Source: DSBN01 sp041686355
GTDB lineage: Bacteria; Spirochaetota; Spirochaetia; DSM-16054; Sediminispirochaetaceae
DNA length: 8,327 nucleotides
Reading direction: 5' to 3'
Assembly (NCBI GenBank): GCA_041686355.1
Contig: JAWLDZ010000094.1
Coordinates: 1 to 8,327 of the forward strand
Shown here piece by piece: positions 1-6,448 of this stretch (positions within the stretch are counted from its first letter, which is position 1; each line of letters opens with the position of its first letter). Under the pieces are notes generated by a model, which was not told the origin of the DNA, did no database searches, and saw only the letters and a program-made list of their open reading frames with translations. Both the position numbers and the translations under genes were made by a program.

Positions 1-3
1 GAT

Positions 4-456
4 TTAATCTTCTTCGGTCAAAAGTTCAGCTACCTCTTCCGGGCTTTGTGCCCGCAGCAGCATTTTACAGAAGGTCTTAGATTGGGTAATCCGTGCTATT
101 TCCGAAAGTGCTTCGATATGTGGACCGGACTGGTTGGGCGGAGCCAGCATAAGAAAGAAGAGGCTGCTGGGATTACCATCCAGGGCCCTAAAATCGATCC
201 CCTCCGGGGCAATTCCAATAGCCAATGTCAGGGTGGAAACGGTATCGGTTTTCGCATGGGGTACAGCAATTCCCGCCTCTAGACCGGTACTTCCCTTGGC
301 CTCACGGGCTAACAGCGCATCGTAGGCGGCGTCAAAATCAGTCAGCTTACCGGCATCGACAAGAACCTGCAGTAGTTCACGGATAACCGCCTGCTTGGAC
401 TTGGACTCGAGGGGTACCTTTATTATTTCGGGCTTTACAAGGTCTACTAGTGCCAT
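4..456 (-). CDS. Stand-alone PTS EIIA domain protein (fructose/mannitol/Ntr type)
   Basis: A 150-residue single-domain phosphocarrier of the PTS EIIA-2 fold (EIIA-Fru/EIIA-Mtl/EIIA-Ntr), expected in the cytoplasm. The likely phosphorylated histidine is H67 in the motif GIAVPHAKTD, and the second conserved active-site histidine is H113 in SGPHIEALSEIARI. Upstream of H67 is the family signature REAKGSTGLEAGIAVPH. The length is normal for a free EIIA domain, and no EIIB or EIIC domain is attached or present in the window. That favours a regulatory role (as for PtsN) over sugar uptake, though this is inference. It starts 15 bases after the Usp stop, with GGAG at 464-467 and seven A residues before ATG. 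The TAA stop is at 4-6. As the last gene of the visible operon it is probably co-transcribed with the ATPase. Family is secure; substrate or target is unknown. Confidence 0.93.
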   Translation of the reverse strand: MALVDLVKPEIIKVPLESKSKQAVIRELLQVLVDAGKLTDFDAAYDALLAREAKGSTGLEAGIAVPHAKTDTVSTLTLAIGIAPEGIDFRALDGNPSSLFFLMLAPPNQSGPHIEALSEIARITQSKTFCKMLLRAQSPEEVAELLTEED

Positions 457-463
457 TTTTTTT

Positions 464-467
464 CTCC
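464..467 (-). promoter_or_regulatory. Ribosome binding site of the EIIA gene
   Basis: On the minus strand GGAG is separated from the ATG at 456 by a run of seven A residues, a normal spacing. It sits directly behind the stop codon of the Usp gene (472-474), so re-initiation by the same ribosomes is plausible. Confidence 0.7.
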
Positions 468-471
468 ATTT

Positions 472-963
472 TTATTCCGGCAGGGCATCGTACAGATCCC
501 ACACTCGCTCTTCATCTTTTACCATAAGAACCGAGCAGTGCACAAGCCGCATAGCTCGTTCAGTTTCATGATAAAATTCATCTCTCCGACTGCGTACATG
601 TGAAAGCTCGCCAATCAGCAGCAGGTCCGCATCTATCTCTTCGGCATATTTCTTTACCTCCTGGTGCACCGTACCGCTGCGTTTCTCTAGGGTTGCGGAT
701 ACTCCCTTGCGGCTCGACAACTTATCTACATGCTTCAGATAGCGTTCGGCGTCGGATTCCAAATCATGGTGGTACTCTTCCTCTTCAGAATCGAGAAAAA
801 TCCGCGCTTTTACCAGGTCGTTCAACGCACGGGTATTGATAACGTACAGAGCATACAGCTCAGCACCGGTCGATTTAGCCAAACAAACCGCATATTGCCC
901 AGCCGTAATAGCCTCCTCGGTGCCGTCTACATATATCAGAATTCTACGTATCGGTCCTTCCAT
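472..963 (-). CDS. Universal stress protein family (UspA fold)
   Basis: A 163-residue protein with the UspA alpha/beta fold. The first strand and helix are seen in RRILIYVDGTEEAITAGQYA (residues 6-25), the second strand in AELYALYVIN (34-43), and the late strands in DADLLLIGEL (111-120) and VHCSVLMVKD (141-150). A very acidic stretch (EEEE, 60-63) lies between them. The ATP-binding pattern of some Usp proteins (G-2x-G-9x-G-S/T after the fourth strand) is not kept: after IGEL the sequence runs SHVRSRRDEFYHETERAMR, without the later glycines. It is therefore more like the non-ATP-binding UspA class. The ATG at 963 lies inside subunit D, giving a 20-base overlap, and is preceded by a strong AGGAGGAGGAG. 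The overlap ties its translation to the ATPase operon. The C-terminal tail VWDLYDALPE is not part of the usual domain. Exact role unknown. Confidence 0.88.
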   Translation of the reverse strand: MEGPIRRILIYVDGTEEAITAGQYAVCLAKSTGAELYALYVINTRALNDLVKARIFLDSEEEEYHHDLESDAERYLKHVDKLSSRKGVSATLEKRSGTVHQEVKKYAEEIDADLLLIGELSHVRSRRDEFYHETERAMRLVHCSVLMVKDEERVWDLYDALPE

Positions 964-1591
964 GGCGCTCCTCCTCCTTTTTTTCGAGTCGGTCCTTGAC
1001 CATTTTCATCAATACAAACATATCCCGTTCATTCTCCTCCAGCCGGTTATTGATGTATGCAACGGTCTCCTTCAGTTCCGGGATGGCGATTTTCTCCAGA
1101 GCGTTCACCTTCCGAATCGTCTTTTTGACCTCCAAAGCTAAACGCATAATAGAGACCTTCAGTTCCGCCAGCCTTCCCATCATCTCCAGGGCCTGCTGAA
1201 ACTCCTGCAGTGCCCCATCTACCCAATAGCTGGTATCGGAGGGGCTGAAATAGGGGGGGTGCTCGGAAAAATTGGTGTCCACCACCGGCAGCTGCACCCC
1301 CATCACACGTCGCTGTTTGATCTTTATGCTGGACTCGATATTTATGACCCGGCTGATGTTGGCAACCTTTAATTTACCCATATCGATGCTGGCCTGTTTG
1401 AGGGCTGCATAAGCCTCGGCCAGGGCTTTCTCAACCCGGCTCTGATAATCAACCGCCTGGTCAACCAGGTTCAGCAGCTCCAGTATTAGAATATTGCGCT
1501 TCTGATCCAGCAACTCGTAGCCCAGCTCGGCAAATTTAAGTTCGTCCTTCAGTTTGAGAAGACTGGATTTTGTGGGTGCTACATTACGCAT
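944..1591 (-). CDS. atpD: V/A-type ATPase subunit D (central rotor shaft)
   Basis: Subunit D forms the coiled-coil axle inside the A3B3 head and, with F, transmits rotation to the c-ring. The 215-residue protein opens with the family signature NVAPTKSSLLKLKDELKFAE and LLDQKRNILI (roughly residues 3-38). A second long helical part follows, ending in IPELKETVAYINNRLEENERD, again typical. Length is normal (about 200-215) and both termini are present. The ATG at 1591 is 22 bases after the subunit B stop; the ribosome binding site is only moderate (AGGG and AAGAG upstream). The last 20 bases overlap the Usp start. The very charged C-terminus KDRLEKKEEERHGRTDT is a tail that varies in the family. 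This is the non-catalytic rotor D, not F-type AtpD. Confidence 0.96.
   Translation of the reverse strand: MRNVAPTKSSLLKLKDELKFAELGYELLDQKRNILILELLNLVDQAVDYQSRVEKALAEAYAALKQASIDMGKLKVANISRVINIESSIKIKQRRVMGVQLPVVDTNFSEHPPYFSPSDTSYWVDGALQEFQQALEMMGRLAELKVSIMRLALEVKKTIRKVNALEKIAIPELKETVAYINNRLEENERDMFVLMKMVKDRLEKKEEERHGRTDT
968..978 (-). promoter_or_regulatory. Strong ribosome binding site for Usp inside the subunit D gene
   Basis: The minus strand reads AGGAGGAGGAG followed by CGCC and then the ATG at 963. It is among the strongest Shine-Dalgarno matches in the window and fixes the Usp start within the last codons of subunit D. Those same bases encode the lysine/glutamate-rich D tail (KKEEERHG). 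Confidence 0.8.
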
Positions 1592-1613
1592 ACTCTTATA
1601 TCCCTAAGCCTAT

Positions 1614-3011
1614 CTAACCTTCGTAGTACTTTTCCAACTCTTCATCGGTGACCCTGTGCAGCTCCTCCGCCGGCAGATTCCGCAGGACTTCCCATCCGAG
1701 GTTCAGAGTCTCCTCAATGGTGCGATCCTCGTCCACCGCCTGGGAAACAAACTGCCGTTCAAAGGCCTCTCCAAATTCCATGTATTTGTGATCGAGGGGA
1801 GTCAGCTCCTCCTCCCCTATCACTGAGGCCAGATTACGCACATCCTTCACGTAACTGTACGCGGCAAATAGCTGACTGGCCAGGTGGGGATGATCTTCGC
1901 GGGTCATATCCCCGCCAATTCCATCTTTCATCAGGCGGGAAAGCGAAGGCAGCCCCGCGACCGGCGGATAGATATTGCGGCCATTCATTTCCCGTTCAAA
2001 TACAATCTGCCCCTCTGTAATATATCCAGTCAGGTCTGGAATTGGATGGCTGATATCGTCGTTCGGCATGGTGAGTATCGGCAGCTGAGTAATAGAGCCG
2101 GAACGGCCCTCTATCATCCCGGAGCGCTCATATAGTTCGGCCAGGTCGGAATAAAGATAACCCGGATAGCCCTTTCGGGAGGGAATTTCCCCGCGAAGGG
2201 TGGAAACCTCCCGCAGGGACTCACAGTAATTGGCCATGTCGGTCATGATAACCAATACATGCATTCCCCTGTCAAAAGCCAGATACTCAGCCAGGGTCAA
2301 GGCCGAACGGGGAGTTATTAGCCTCTCTATAGACGGATCATCCGCCAGAGAAAGAAACAGGGCCACATTTTCAAGCACCCCGGAACTCTCGAAGGAGTCA
2401 ATAAAGTAGCGGGCAACATCATGCTTTACCCCCATTGCGGCAAATACAACAGCAAAGTTACTCTCGCCCCCCCGAATCTTTGCCTGACGGGTAATCTGGG
2501 CTGCCAACTCGTTATGGGGAAGCCCATTGCCGGAGAAAATCGGCAGCTTCTGCCCCCGGATAAGGGTATTCATCCCGTCAATGACGGAGATGCCGGTCTG
2601 GATAAAATCACGGGGATACAAGCGGGCGGTCGGATTAACCGGAGAGCCGTTCACATCCCGCTCCTCCTCTCCTACCGGCGCCGGACCATCATCAATCGGT
2701 ACCCCCAGGCCGTTAAAGACCCGCCCCAGCATCCCCTCGCTCACCTCCAGCGACAAGGGTTCACCGCGAAAACGGACCCGGGTAGAGGGCATAGTAAGCT
2801 CGGTAGTGCCCTCAAACACCTGCACCACCACCACATCCTCTGAGGTGTCCAGCACCTGCCCCAAACGGGTATGACCGGTTTTATCAACCACCTCTACCAG
2901 CTCCTGATACCCCACCGGATGGGTCTTGCGCACATACACCAGGGGGCCGTCGATTTTATCCACCCCCACATACTCGCGGCCCGCTAACAGGCTTCTATCA
3001 CTACTCTTCAT
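1614..3011 (-). CDS. atpB: V/A-type ATPase subunit B (non-catalytic nucleotide-binding subunit)
   Basis: Subunit B alternates with A in the hexameric head and supplies the arginine finger to the catalytic site. From the ATG at 3011 it is 465 residues, the usual family length. The P-loop is degenerate, PIFSGNGLPHNELA (residues 157-170) with no GKT, as expected for B. The stretch TPRSALTLAEYLAFDRGMHV and the segment LPSLSRLMKDGIG (354-366) are typical; R359 is the likely arginine finger by correspondence with R350 of Enterococcus hirae NtpB. A longer reading from 3077 would add 22 unrelated residues and overlap A by 77 bases. The start at 3011 gives an 11-base overlap and has GGAG seven bases upstream, so it is preferred. 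The protein ends in EELEKYYEG. Translation is probably coupled to A. Confidence 0.97.
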   Translation of the reverse strand: MKSSDRSLLAGREYVGVDKIDGPLVYVRKTHPVGYQELVEVVDKTGHTRLGQVLDTSEDVVVVQVFEGTTELTMPSTRVRFRGEPLSLEVSEGMLGRVFNGLGVPIDDGPAPVGEEERDVNGSPVNPTARLYPRDFIQTGISVIDGMNTLIRGQKLPIFSGNGLPHNELAAQITRQAKIRGGESNFAVVFAAMGVKHDVARYFIDSFESSGVLENVALFLSLADDPSIERLITPRSALTLAEYLAFDRGMHVLVIMTDMANYCESLREVSTLRGEIPSRKGYPGYLYSDLAELYERSGMIEGRSGSITQLPILTMPNDDISHPIPDLTGYITEGQIVFEREMNGRNIYPPVAGLPSLSRLMKDGIGGDMTREDHPHLASQLFAAYSYVKDVRNLASVIGEEELTPLDHKYMEFGEAFERQFVSQAVDEDRTIEETLNLGWEVLRNLPAEELHRVTDEELEKYYEG

Positions 3012-4776
3012 AGAGAGACTCCAATCTGTCGAAGGATCGTTCCAAACGGGCCTGCAGCTTGTCAAAAGAGGCCTCATCGTCGTTTTCGATGTTGAACTTC
3101 ATCTTTACCAGGTCCTGGACCACCTTCATTTTACGGAGCCGAACAATGGTGGCCCCCTGCTTAATAGCATCCCGTCCCTTGCGCCAATAAGTAAGAATCA
3201 GCTCCAGCATGCGGGCCTGCTTCATCACCGTGGAATAACGGTCCACATCGTCAAAGGCATTTTGCTGTAGAAAGCCGTTTTTAAACAGACTGCAGACTTC
3301 TATAACAAAACGCTGACTGTCCGGAAGGGCATCCGGACCAACTAACTTTACCACCTGCTGCAATCGTACTTCCCGCTGCAGCAGAGCCATAATCTCGCGT
3401 CGATTTTCGGCCCACTGCTCGCCCACCTGCTGCGTCCAATAGCCGACAATATCGTTGATATACTCGGAATAGCTCTCTAGCCACCCAATGGCCGGATAGT
3501 GACGGGCGTTGGCCAGCTGCCGGTCCAGAGCCCAGAAACAGCGGACAAAGCGCTTGGTATGCTGGGTTACCGGCTCGGAAAAATCGCCCCCCGGGGGCGA
3601 GACAGCCCCGATAATCGAGACCGAACCCTCTCTGTCGGACAAGGTATTCATAATACCCGCCCGCTCGTAAAACTCCGCAATTCGGGTAGGGAGGTAGGCG
3701 GGAAAACCCTCTTCCGCCGGCATCTCTTCCATCCGGCCGGAGAGCTCACGCAGGGCCTCCGCCCAGCGGCTGGTTGAATCGGCCATAATAGCCACATGGT
3801 AGCCCTGGTCGCGGTAATACTCCGCCAGGGTCACTCCGGTATAAATACTGGCCTCCCGAGCCGACACCGGCATGTTGGAGGTATTGGCAATCAGGATGGT
3901 CCGTTCCATCAGACTGGTACCGGTACGCGGATCGACCAGTTCGGGGAACTCGGTCAATACATCGGTCATCTCGTTGCCCCGTTCCCCACAGCCGATATAG
4001 ACAATGATATCCGCATCGCACCATTTGGCAATGGCGTGCTGGGTCATTGTTTTCCCTGTACCGAAACCACCGGGAATTGCCACGGTGCCCCCCTTCGACA
4101 GGGGGAACAGGGTATCGATGACCCGTTGACCGGTAATCAGTGGAGCAGTCAGGGGCATTCGCCGGGCAGTTGGTCGCGGATTTCGGATGGGCCAGCGCTG
4201 CATCATGGTTAGTGTATGTTCGTTCCCCTCCGCATCCTCGAGCACGGCGATCTCATCGGTAACGGTATACTCTCCCTCGGGAGCAAGGGACTTCAGTGTT
4301 CCGGAGAGCAGCGGGGGCACAATTATACGGTGCTGCACCCGTTCGCTCTCCTGAACGCTTCCAAGAATCCGGCCACCCTTCACTTGGTCGCCTGCTTTAA
4401 GCTCCGGCACAAAATGCCATTTTTTCTCCCGCTGCAGGGCCGGCTCTTCTTCTCCGCGCTCTATAAAAGCACCGCTGCGCTCCTTCAGCCGTACCAGGGG
4501 TCGCTGAATACCGTCGTAGATCTGCCCCATCAGGCCGGGCCCCAACTCAACCGACAGGGGCATACCGCTGCCGTAAATCGGATCCCCCGGCGCTATGCCT
4601 GTAGTACTCTCATATACCTGTATAGTGGCATGGGTTCCGGACAATTTTATTATCTCGCCTACCAAACCGACATCTCCGACATGGATCAACTCCATCATCA
4701 TTGCATCGCTTATGTCGCGAGCCTCAATTACCGGCCCGTTTACCCTCTGTACTGTTCCAACTACCCGTTCACTCAT
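3001..4776 (-). CDS. atpA: V/A-type ATPase catalytic subunit A
   Basis: This is the catalytic ATPase/ATP synthase subunit. It is 591 residues, matching the family (about 580-600), and includes the extra non-homologous domain absent from F-type beta (roughly residues 110-200). The Walker A is GGFGTGKT (236-243, K242). The catalytic glutamate is E265 in GCGERGNEM, and the Walker B aspartate is D333 in VAIMADSTSRWAEALRE. The C-terminal helical domain carries RYSTVMKQARMLELILTYWRKG. All key catalytic residues are present, so an active enzyme is expected. The second P-loop residue is G where E. hirae has P, which I regard as ordinary variation. The ATG at 4776 lies three bases after the TAA of subunit E, with AAGGG immediately in front of it and no well-spaced ribosome site, which suggests coupling to E. 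The 3' end overlaps B by 11 bases. Confidence 0.98.
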   Translation of the reverse strand: MSERVVGTVQRVNGPVIEARDISDAMMMELIHVGDVGLVGEIIKLSGTHATIQVYESTTGIAPGDPIYGSGMPLSVELGPGLMGQIYDGIQRPLVRLKERSGAFIERGEEEPALQREKKWHFVPELKAGDQVKGGRILGSVQESERVQHRIIVPPLLSGTLKSLAPEGEYTVTDEIAVLEDAEGNEHTLTMMQRWPIRNPRPTARRMPLTAPLITGQRVIDTLFPLSKGGTVAIPGGFGTGKTMTQHAIAKWCDADIIVYIGCGERGNEMTDVLTEFPELVDPRTGTSLMERTILIANTSNMPVSAREASIYTGVTLAEYYRDQGYHVAIMADSTSRWAEALRELSGRMEEMPAEEGFPAYLPTRIAEFYERAGIMNTLSDREGSVSIIGAVSPPGGDFSEPVTQHTKRFVRCFWALDRQLANARHYPAIGWLESYSEYINDIVGYWTQQVGEQWAENRREIMALLQREVRLQQVVKLVGPDALPDSQRFVIEVCSLFKNGFLQQNAFDDVDRYSTVMKQARMLELILTYWRKGRDAIKQGATIVRLRKMKVVQDLVKMKFNIENDDEASFDKLQARLERSFDRLESLYEE

Positions 4777-4779
4777 CCC

Positions 4780-5436
4780 TTACTCACTTTCCGCTTCACT
4801 TGGTTCCATCTGCTGATAGATCATTCTGCGTATCACTGTGGAATAGCGTTCCAGCCGTGCATCGACCAAATTGTTGAAGGCCAGGCGGCCTTCACGAGCG
4901 GTAAGAAAAACCCCCTGCTTCTGCAATGGGGGCTGATCGGTCCGCTCGATTTTTACTGAGCGCCCCGTCACCGATTTCACCTCCGCCTCCGCCTCGCGCA
5001 ACAACTTGTCGGTAATCATCCCCAGTTCCTGCTCCGATGCATTTACTTTCAGCGCATCCTCCGACAAACCTATCGCCCCTTCGACAATCCAGCCCTTTAA
5101 AATAGAAGGGTTATCCGAGCGTTCAGTCAAAGACTGCAGTTTCTCCTTCACCCGTCCCATTGTCTTGTCAAACAGCTCCTCCTGGGCTTTCAGGCGGAGC
5201 TTACGCTGCTCGGCCTCAATAGCCTGGGTATTCTTCTTTAGAATCCCCTCGGCCTGCTTCCGGCCCTTCTCCTCAGCCTCTTGACGGATAGACTCTGCCC
5301 TTTTACGAGCCCCCTCCACTATCTCCTTGGCTTGGCGTTCTGCATCTTCGGCAATTCTTTTTACCTCAGCCTCGGCCTGTTCTGTTATTCCCGACAGCAG
5401 AGAGGCGTTCTGCGACTCATCACTCTGTTCAGGCAT
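4780..5436 (-). CDS. atpE: V/A-type ATPase subunit E (peripheral stalk)
   Basis: Subunit E is a peripheral stalk protein that holds the A3B3 head still against the membrane part. The 218-residue protein has a long Ala/Glu/Lys/Arg-rich N-terminal helix (about residues 15-100, for example AEAEVKRIAEDAERQAKEI), then a globular C-terminal domain. That domain contains TAREGRLAFNNLVDARLERY (about 182-201), a clear E-family signature for the segment docking on the head. The usual length is about 190-220. Its partner G/H subunit, which forms the other half of the stalk, is not present in the window. The ATG at 5436 has GGAG directly before it and a G-rich run (GGGGG) a little farther upstream. It is 13 bases after F and 3 bases before A. 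No defects are visible. Confidence 0.94.
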   Translation of the reverse strand: MPEQSDESQNASLLSGITEQAEAEVKRIAEDAERQAKEIVEGARKRAESIRQEAEEKGRKQAEGILKKNTQAIEAEQRKLRLKAQEELFDKTMGRVKEKLQSLTERSDNPSILKGWIVEGAIGLSEDALKVNASEQELGMITDKLLREAEAEVKSVTGRSVKIERTDQPPLQKQGVFLTAREGRLAFNNLVDARLERYSTVIRRMIYQQMEPSEAESE

Positions 5437-5449
5437 CTCCGCACCCCCG

Positions 5450-5755
5450 TTACAAATTAATACCGATCGCCTGGTTTACCATTTCCCGTAAAGTAGGTCT
5501 CCCCTCCAACGGTCCCTGGCGATCCGGGATCTCAACGATCAGAGGGAAGGATTGGGAAAACACATAACGATCTACCTGTGGGCGTATAAGCTCGGCGACC
5601 GGCTCGGTTATGATCACGATTCCCACCTGGCGGTCGTTCAAAGCCTCTTGAAGGGCAGATTGAGCATCGTCGGCGTTTTCAGCTACCCTGCCTTCCACTC
5701 CGACCATGCCGAAGCCGAGCACCGCATCATCTCCGCCGATCATAAAATACTTCAT
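5450..5755 (-). CDS. atpF: V/A-type ATPase subunit F (rotor)
   Basis: Subunit F binds the D shaft near its base and forms part of the central rotor. The 101-residue length fits the family (about 100-115). The N-terminal strand and turn MKYFMIGGDDAVLGFGMVGV and the later segment GIVIITEPVAELI (about 45-57) are the two hallmark pieces of this small Rossmann-like protein. It ends in LREMVNQAIGINL. The ATG at 5755 lies three bases after the K stop codon, so it is probably translated by coupling. In many bacterial loci F follows E and C; here F directly follows K and precedes E, and no C gene intervenes. This is the V-type rotor F, not the F-type b subunit that shares the name atpF. Confidence 0.92.
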   Translation of the reverse strand: MKYFMIGGDDAVLGFGMVGVEGRVAENADDAQSALQEALNDRQVGIVIITEPVAELIRPQVDRYVFSQSFPLIVEIPDRQGPLEGRPTLREMVNQAIGINL

Positions 5756-5758
5756 GCC

Positions 5759-6332
5759 CTAGAATTTACCCAATATCATAAGCGCGGTGATAAAACCGAA
5801 TACCACCAACCCTTCCGCCAGGGCAATAAAAATCAAGGCCTGGCTGGCCAGCTCCGGCTTCTCACCGATAGTTCCCATCGCCGCCGAACCAACGTTGGCA
5901 ATCGCAATTCCGGCGCCAATGGCACCCATACCGAAGGCAATTGCCGCGGCGATCAAACCAAACTTCATTACCCCCGCCTCTTCAGCGCTTATCACCTTTT
6001 CCTGCTGGGAGGNNNNNNNNNNNNNNNNNNNNNNNNNNNNNNNNNNNNNNNNNNNNNNNNNNNNNNNNNNNNNNNNNNNNNNNNNNNNNNNNNNNNNNNN
6101 NNNNNNNNNNNNCGCCAATGGCACCCATACCGAAGGCAATTGCCGCGGCGATCAAACCAAACTTCATTACCCCCGCCTCTTCAGCGCTTATCACCTTTTC
6201 CTGCTGGGAGGTCTCGGTTTCCTGGGCAAAGGTATTTGACGCAAACACCAAGCTGGCGAAGGCCATTACGATCAACATAACAATCAAACTTATCCGCAAA
6301 CGGGATACAAACCAGCGTTTTTCTTTTTCCAT
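5759..6332 (-). CDS. atpK: V/A-type ATPase subunit K (proteolipid c-ring), broken by an assembly gap
   Basis: K is the proteolipid that multiplies into the ion-carrying rotor ring. As printed it is interrupted by 100 N, and the 99 bases on each side of the gap are identical. Keeping one copy and dropping 199 bases gives a continuous 375-base gene for 124 residues with intact start and stop. In that merged protein, residues 1-36 look like a signal peptide (RRL-type basic start, then SLIVMLIVMAFASLVFA). Helix 1 is about 54-80, followed by the loop GTIGEKPE and helix 2 at about 96-121. The ion-carrying carboxylate is E107 in ALAEGLVVFG. A leader plus a two-helix hairpin resembles the Thermus proteolipid rather than the four-helix Enterococcus one. 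The Na+ ligands of E. hirae NtpK (Q110, T64, Q65) align with I78, G108 and L109, so H+ is the likelier ion. The ATG at 6332 has AAGGAG eight bases upstream. The reading across the gap is inference. Confidence 0.93.
5914..6012. repeat. 99-base copy A flanking the gap (identical to 6113-6211)
   Basis: These 99 bases are identical to 6113-6211, and copy A ends exactly where the N run starts. The sequence encodes the mid part of K, from about SQQEK to MGAIG. That both contigs end exactly at the limits of the shared block points to an unmerged assembly overlap rather than a biological repeat. Confidence 0.95.
6013..6112. other. Assembly gap of exactly 100 N
   Basis: Exactly 100 N separate two contigs, a conventional placeholder length that says nothing about true distance. 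Because the flanking ends overlap by 99 identical bases and merging them restores the K reading frame, the real gap is probably zero or negative. Confidence 0.98.
6113..6211. repeat. 99-base copy B flanking the gap (identical to 5914-6012)
   Basis: This is the second copy of the block, starting at the first base after the N run. Beyond 6211 the sequence continues uniquely into the K signal peptide. Beyond 5914 on the other side it continues uniquely into the K C-terminal half. The two copies are therefore the two ends of one gene, not two complete genes. Confidence 0.95.
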
Positions 6333-6340
6333 CTCAGTAA

Positions 6341-6346
6341 CTCCTT
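6341..6346 (-). promoter_or_regulatory. Ribosome binding site of subunit K
   Basis: AAGGAG on the minus strand, eight bases before the ATG at 6332. It is stronger and better spaced than the sites of F, A and D, which fits the need for many K copies per complex. It lies 12 bases downstream of the nearest hairpin, so it should remain single-stranded. Confidence 0.85.
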
Positions 6347-6358
6347 ATCGCTATTAAG

Positions 6359-6382
6359 AAAATAGCCGAATACGGCTATTTT
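6359..6382 (-). promoter_or_regulatory. Perfect hairpin 1 before subunit K: 10-bp stem, 4-base loop
   Basis: An inverted repeat AAAATAGCCG / CGGCTATTTT with a four-base loop (TATT on the transcribed sense). On the minus strand the stem ends in TTTT and is followed by CTTAAT, so it has the A-tract/stem/T-tract form of a weak, possibly two-way intrinsic terminator. Because it lies inside the operon with K closely downstream, I read it as an attenuator, or as an mRNA processing or 5'-end stabilising structure that sets K apart from I. Function is inference; the structure is read directly. Confidence 0.6.
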
Positions 6383-6386
6383 CGTC

Positions 6387-6417
6387 GTTTCGCATGCCGC
6401 GAAGCGGCATGCGAAAC
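6387..6417 (-). promoter_or_regulatory. Perfect hairpin 2 before subunit K: 14-bp stem, 3-base loop
   Basis: A perfect inverted repeat GTTTCGCATGCCGC / GCGGCATGCGAAAC with only three bases between the arms. The loop region on the plus strand reads GCGAAGC, a DNA heptamer known to form an unusually stable mini-hairpin; the transcript carries a UUC loop. No T-tract follows on either strand, so it is not a standard terminator. It could be an RNA stabiliser or RNase stop, or one copy of a dispersed REP-like palindrome; the window alone cannot decide. Confidence 0.6.
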
Positions 6418-6448
6418 TATATGTATATTTCTCACCCTCTCCCGTCCT

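Noticed and set aside
3012..3077. Upstream ATG extending subunit B by 22 residues
   Set aside because: The extension is translated from a second frame of the subunit A 3' end, shows no family similarity and would overlap A by 77 bases. The ATG at 3011 has its own GGAG and gives the normal length.
4216..4959. Long plus-strand open frame (247 codons)
   Set aside because: It lies antisense to the well-conserved A and E genes, has no recognisable protein similarity or ribosome site, and is a by-product of their codon composition. Other plus-strand frames were dismissed for the same reason.
5759..6332. A four-helix proteolipid or two tandem c-subunit genes
   Set aside because: The apparent duplication is an exact 99-base block bounded by the N run, with unique sequence on both outer sides. 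Collapsing it gives one complete gene in frame.
6359..6382. A full transcription terminator separating I from K
   Set aside because: The T-tract is short and interrupted (TTTTCTT), and full termination would cut off the rest of the ATPase genes with no clear promoter to restart. Partial termination is still possible and is listed as such.
6418..6448. Internal promoter for subunit K in the AT-rich stretch after I
   Set aside because: TATACA on the minus strand could pass as a -10 element, but nothing like TTGACA lies 16-18 bases upstream, so it is not supported.
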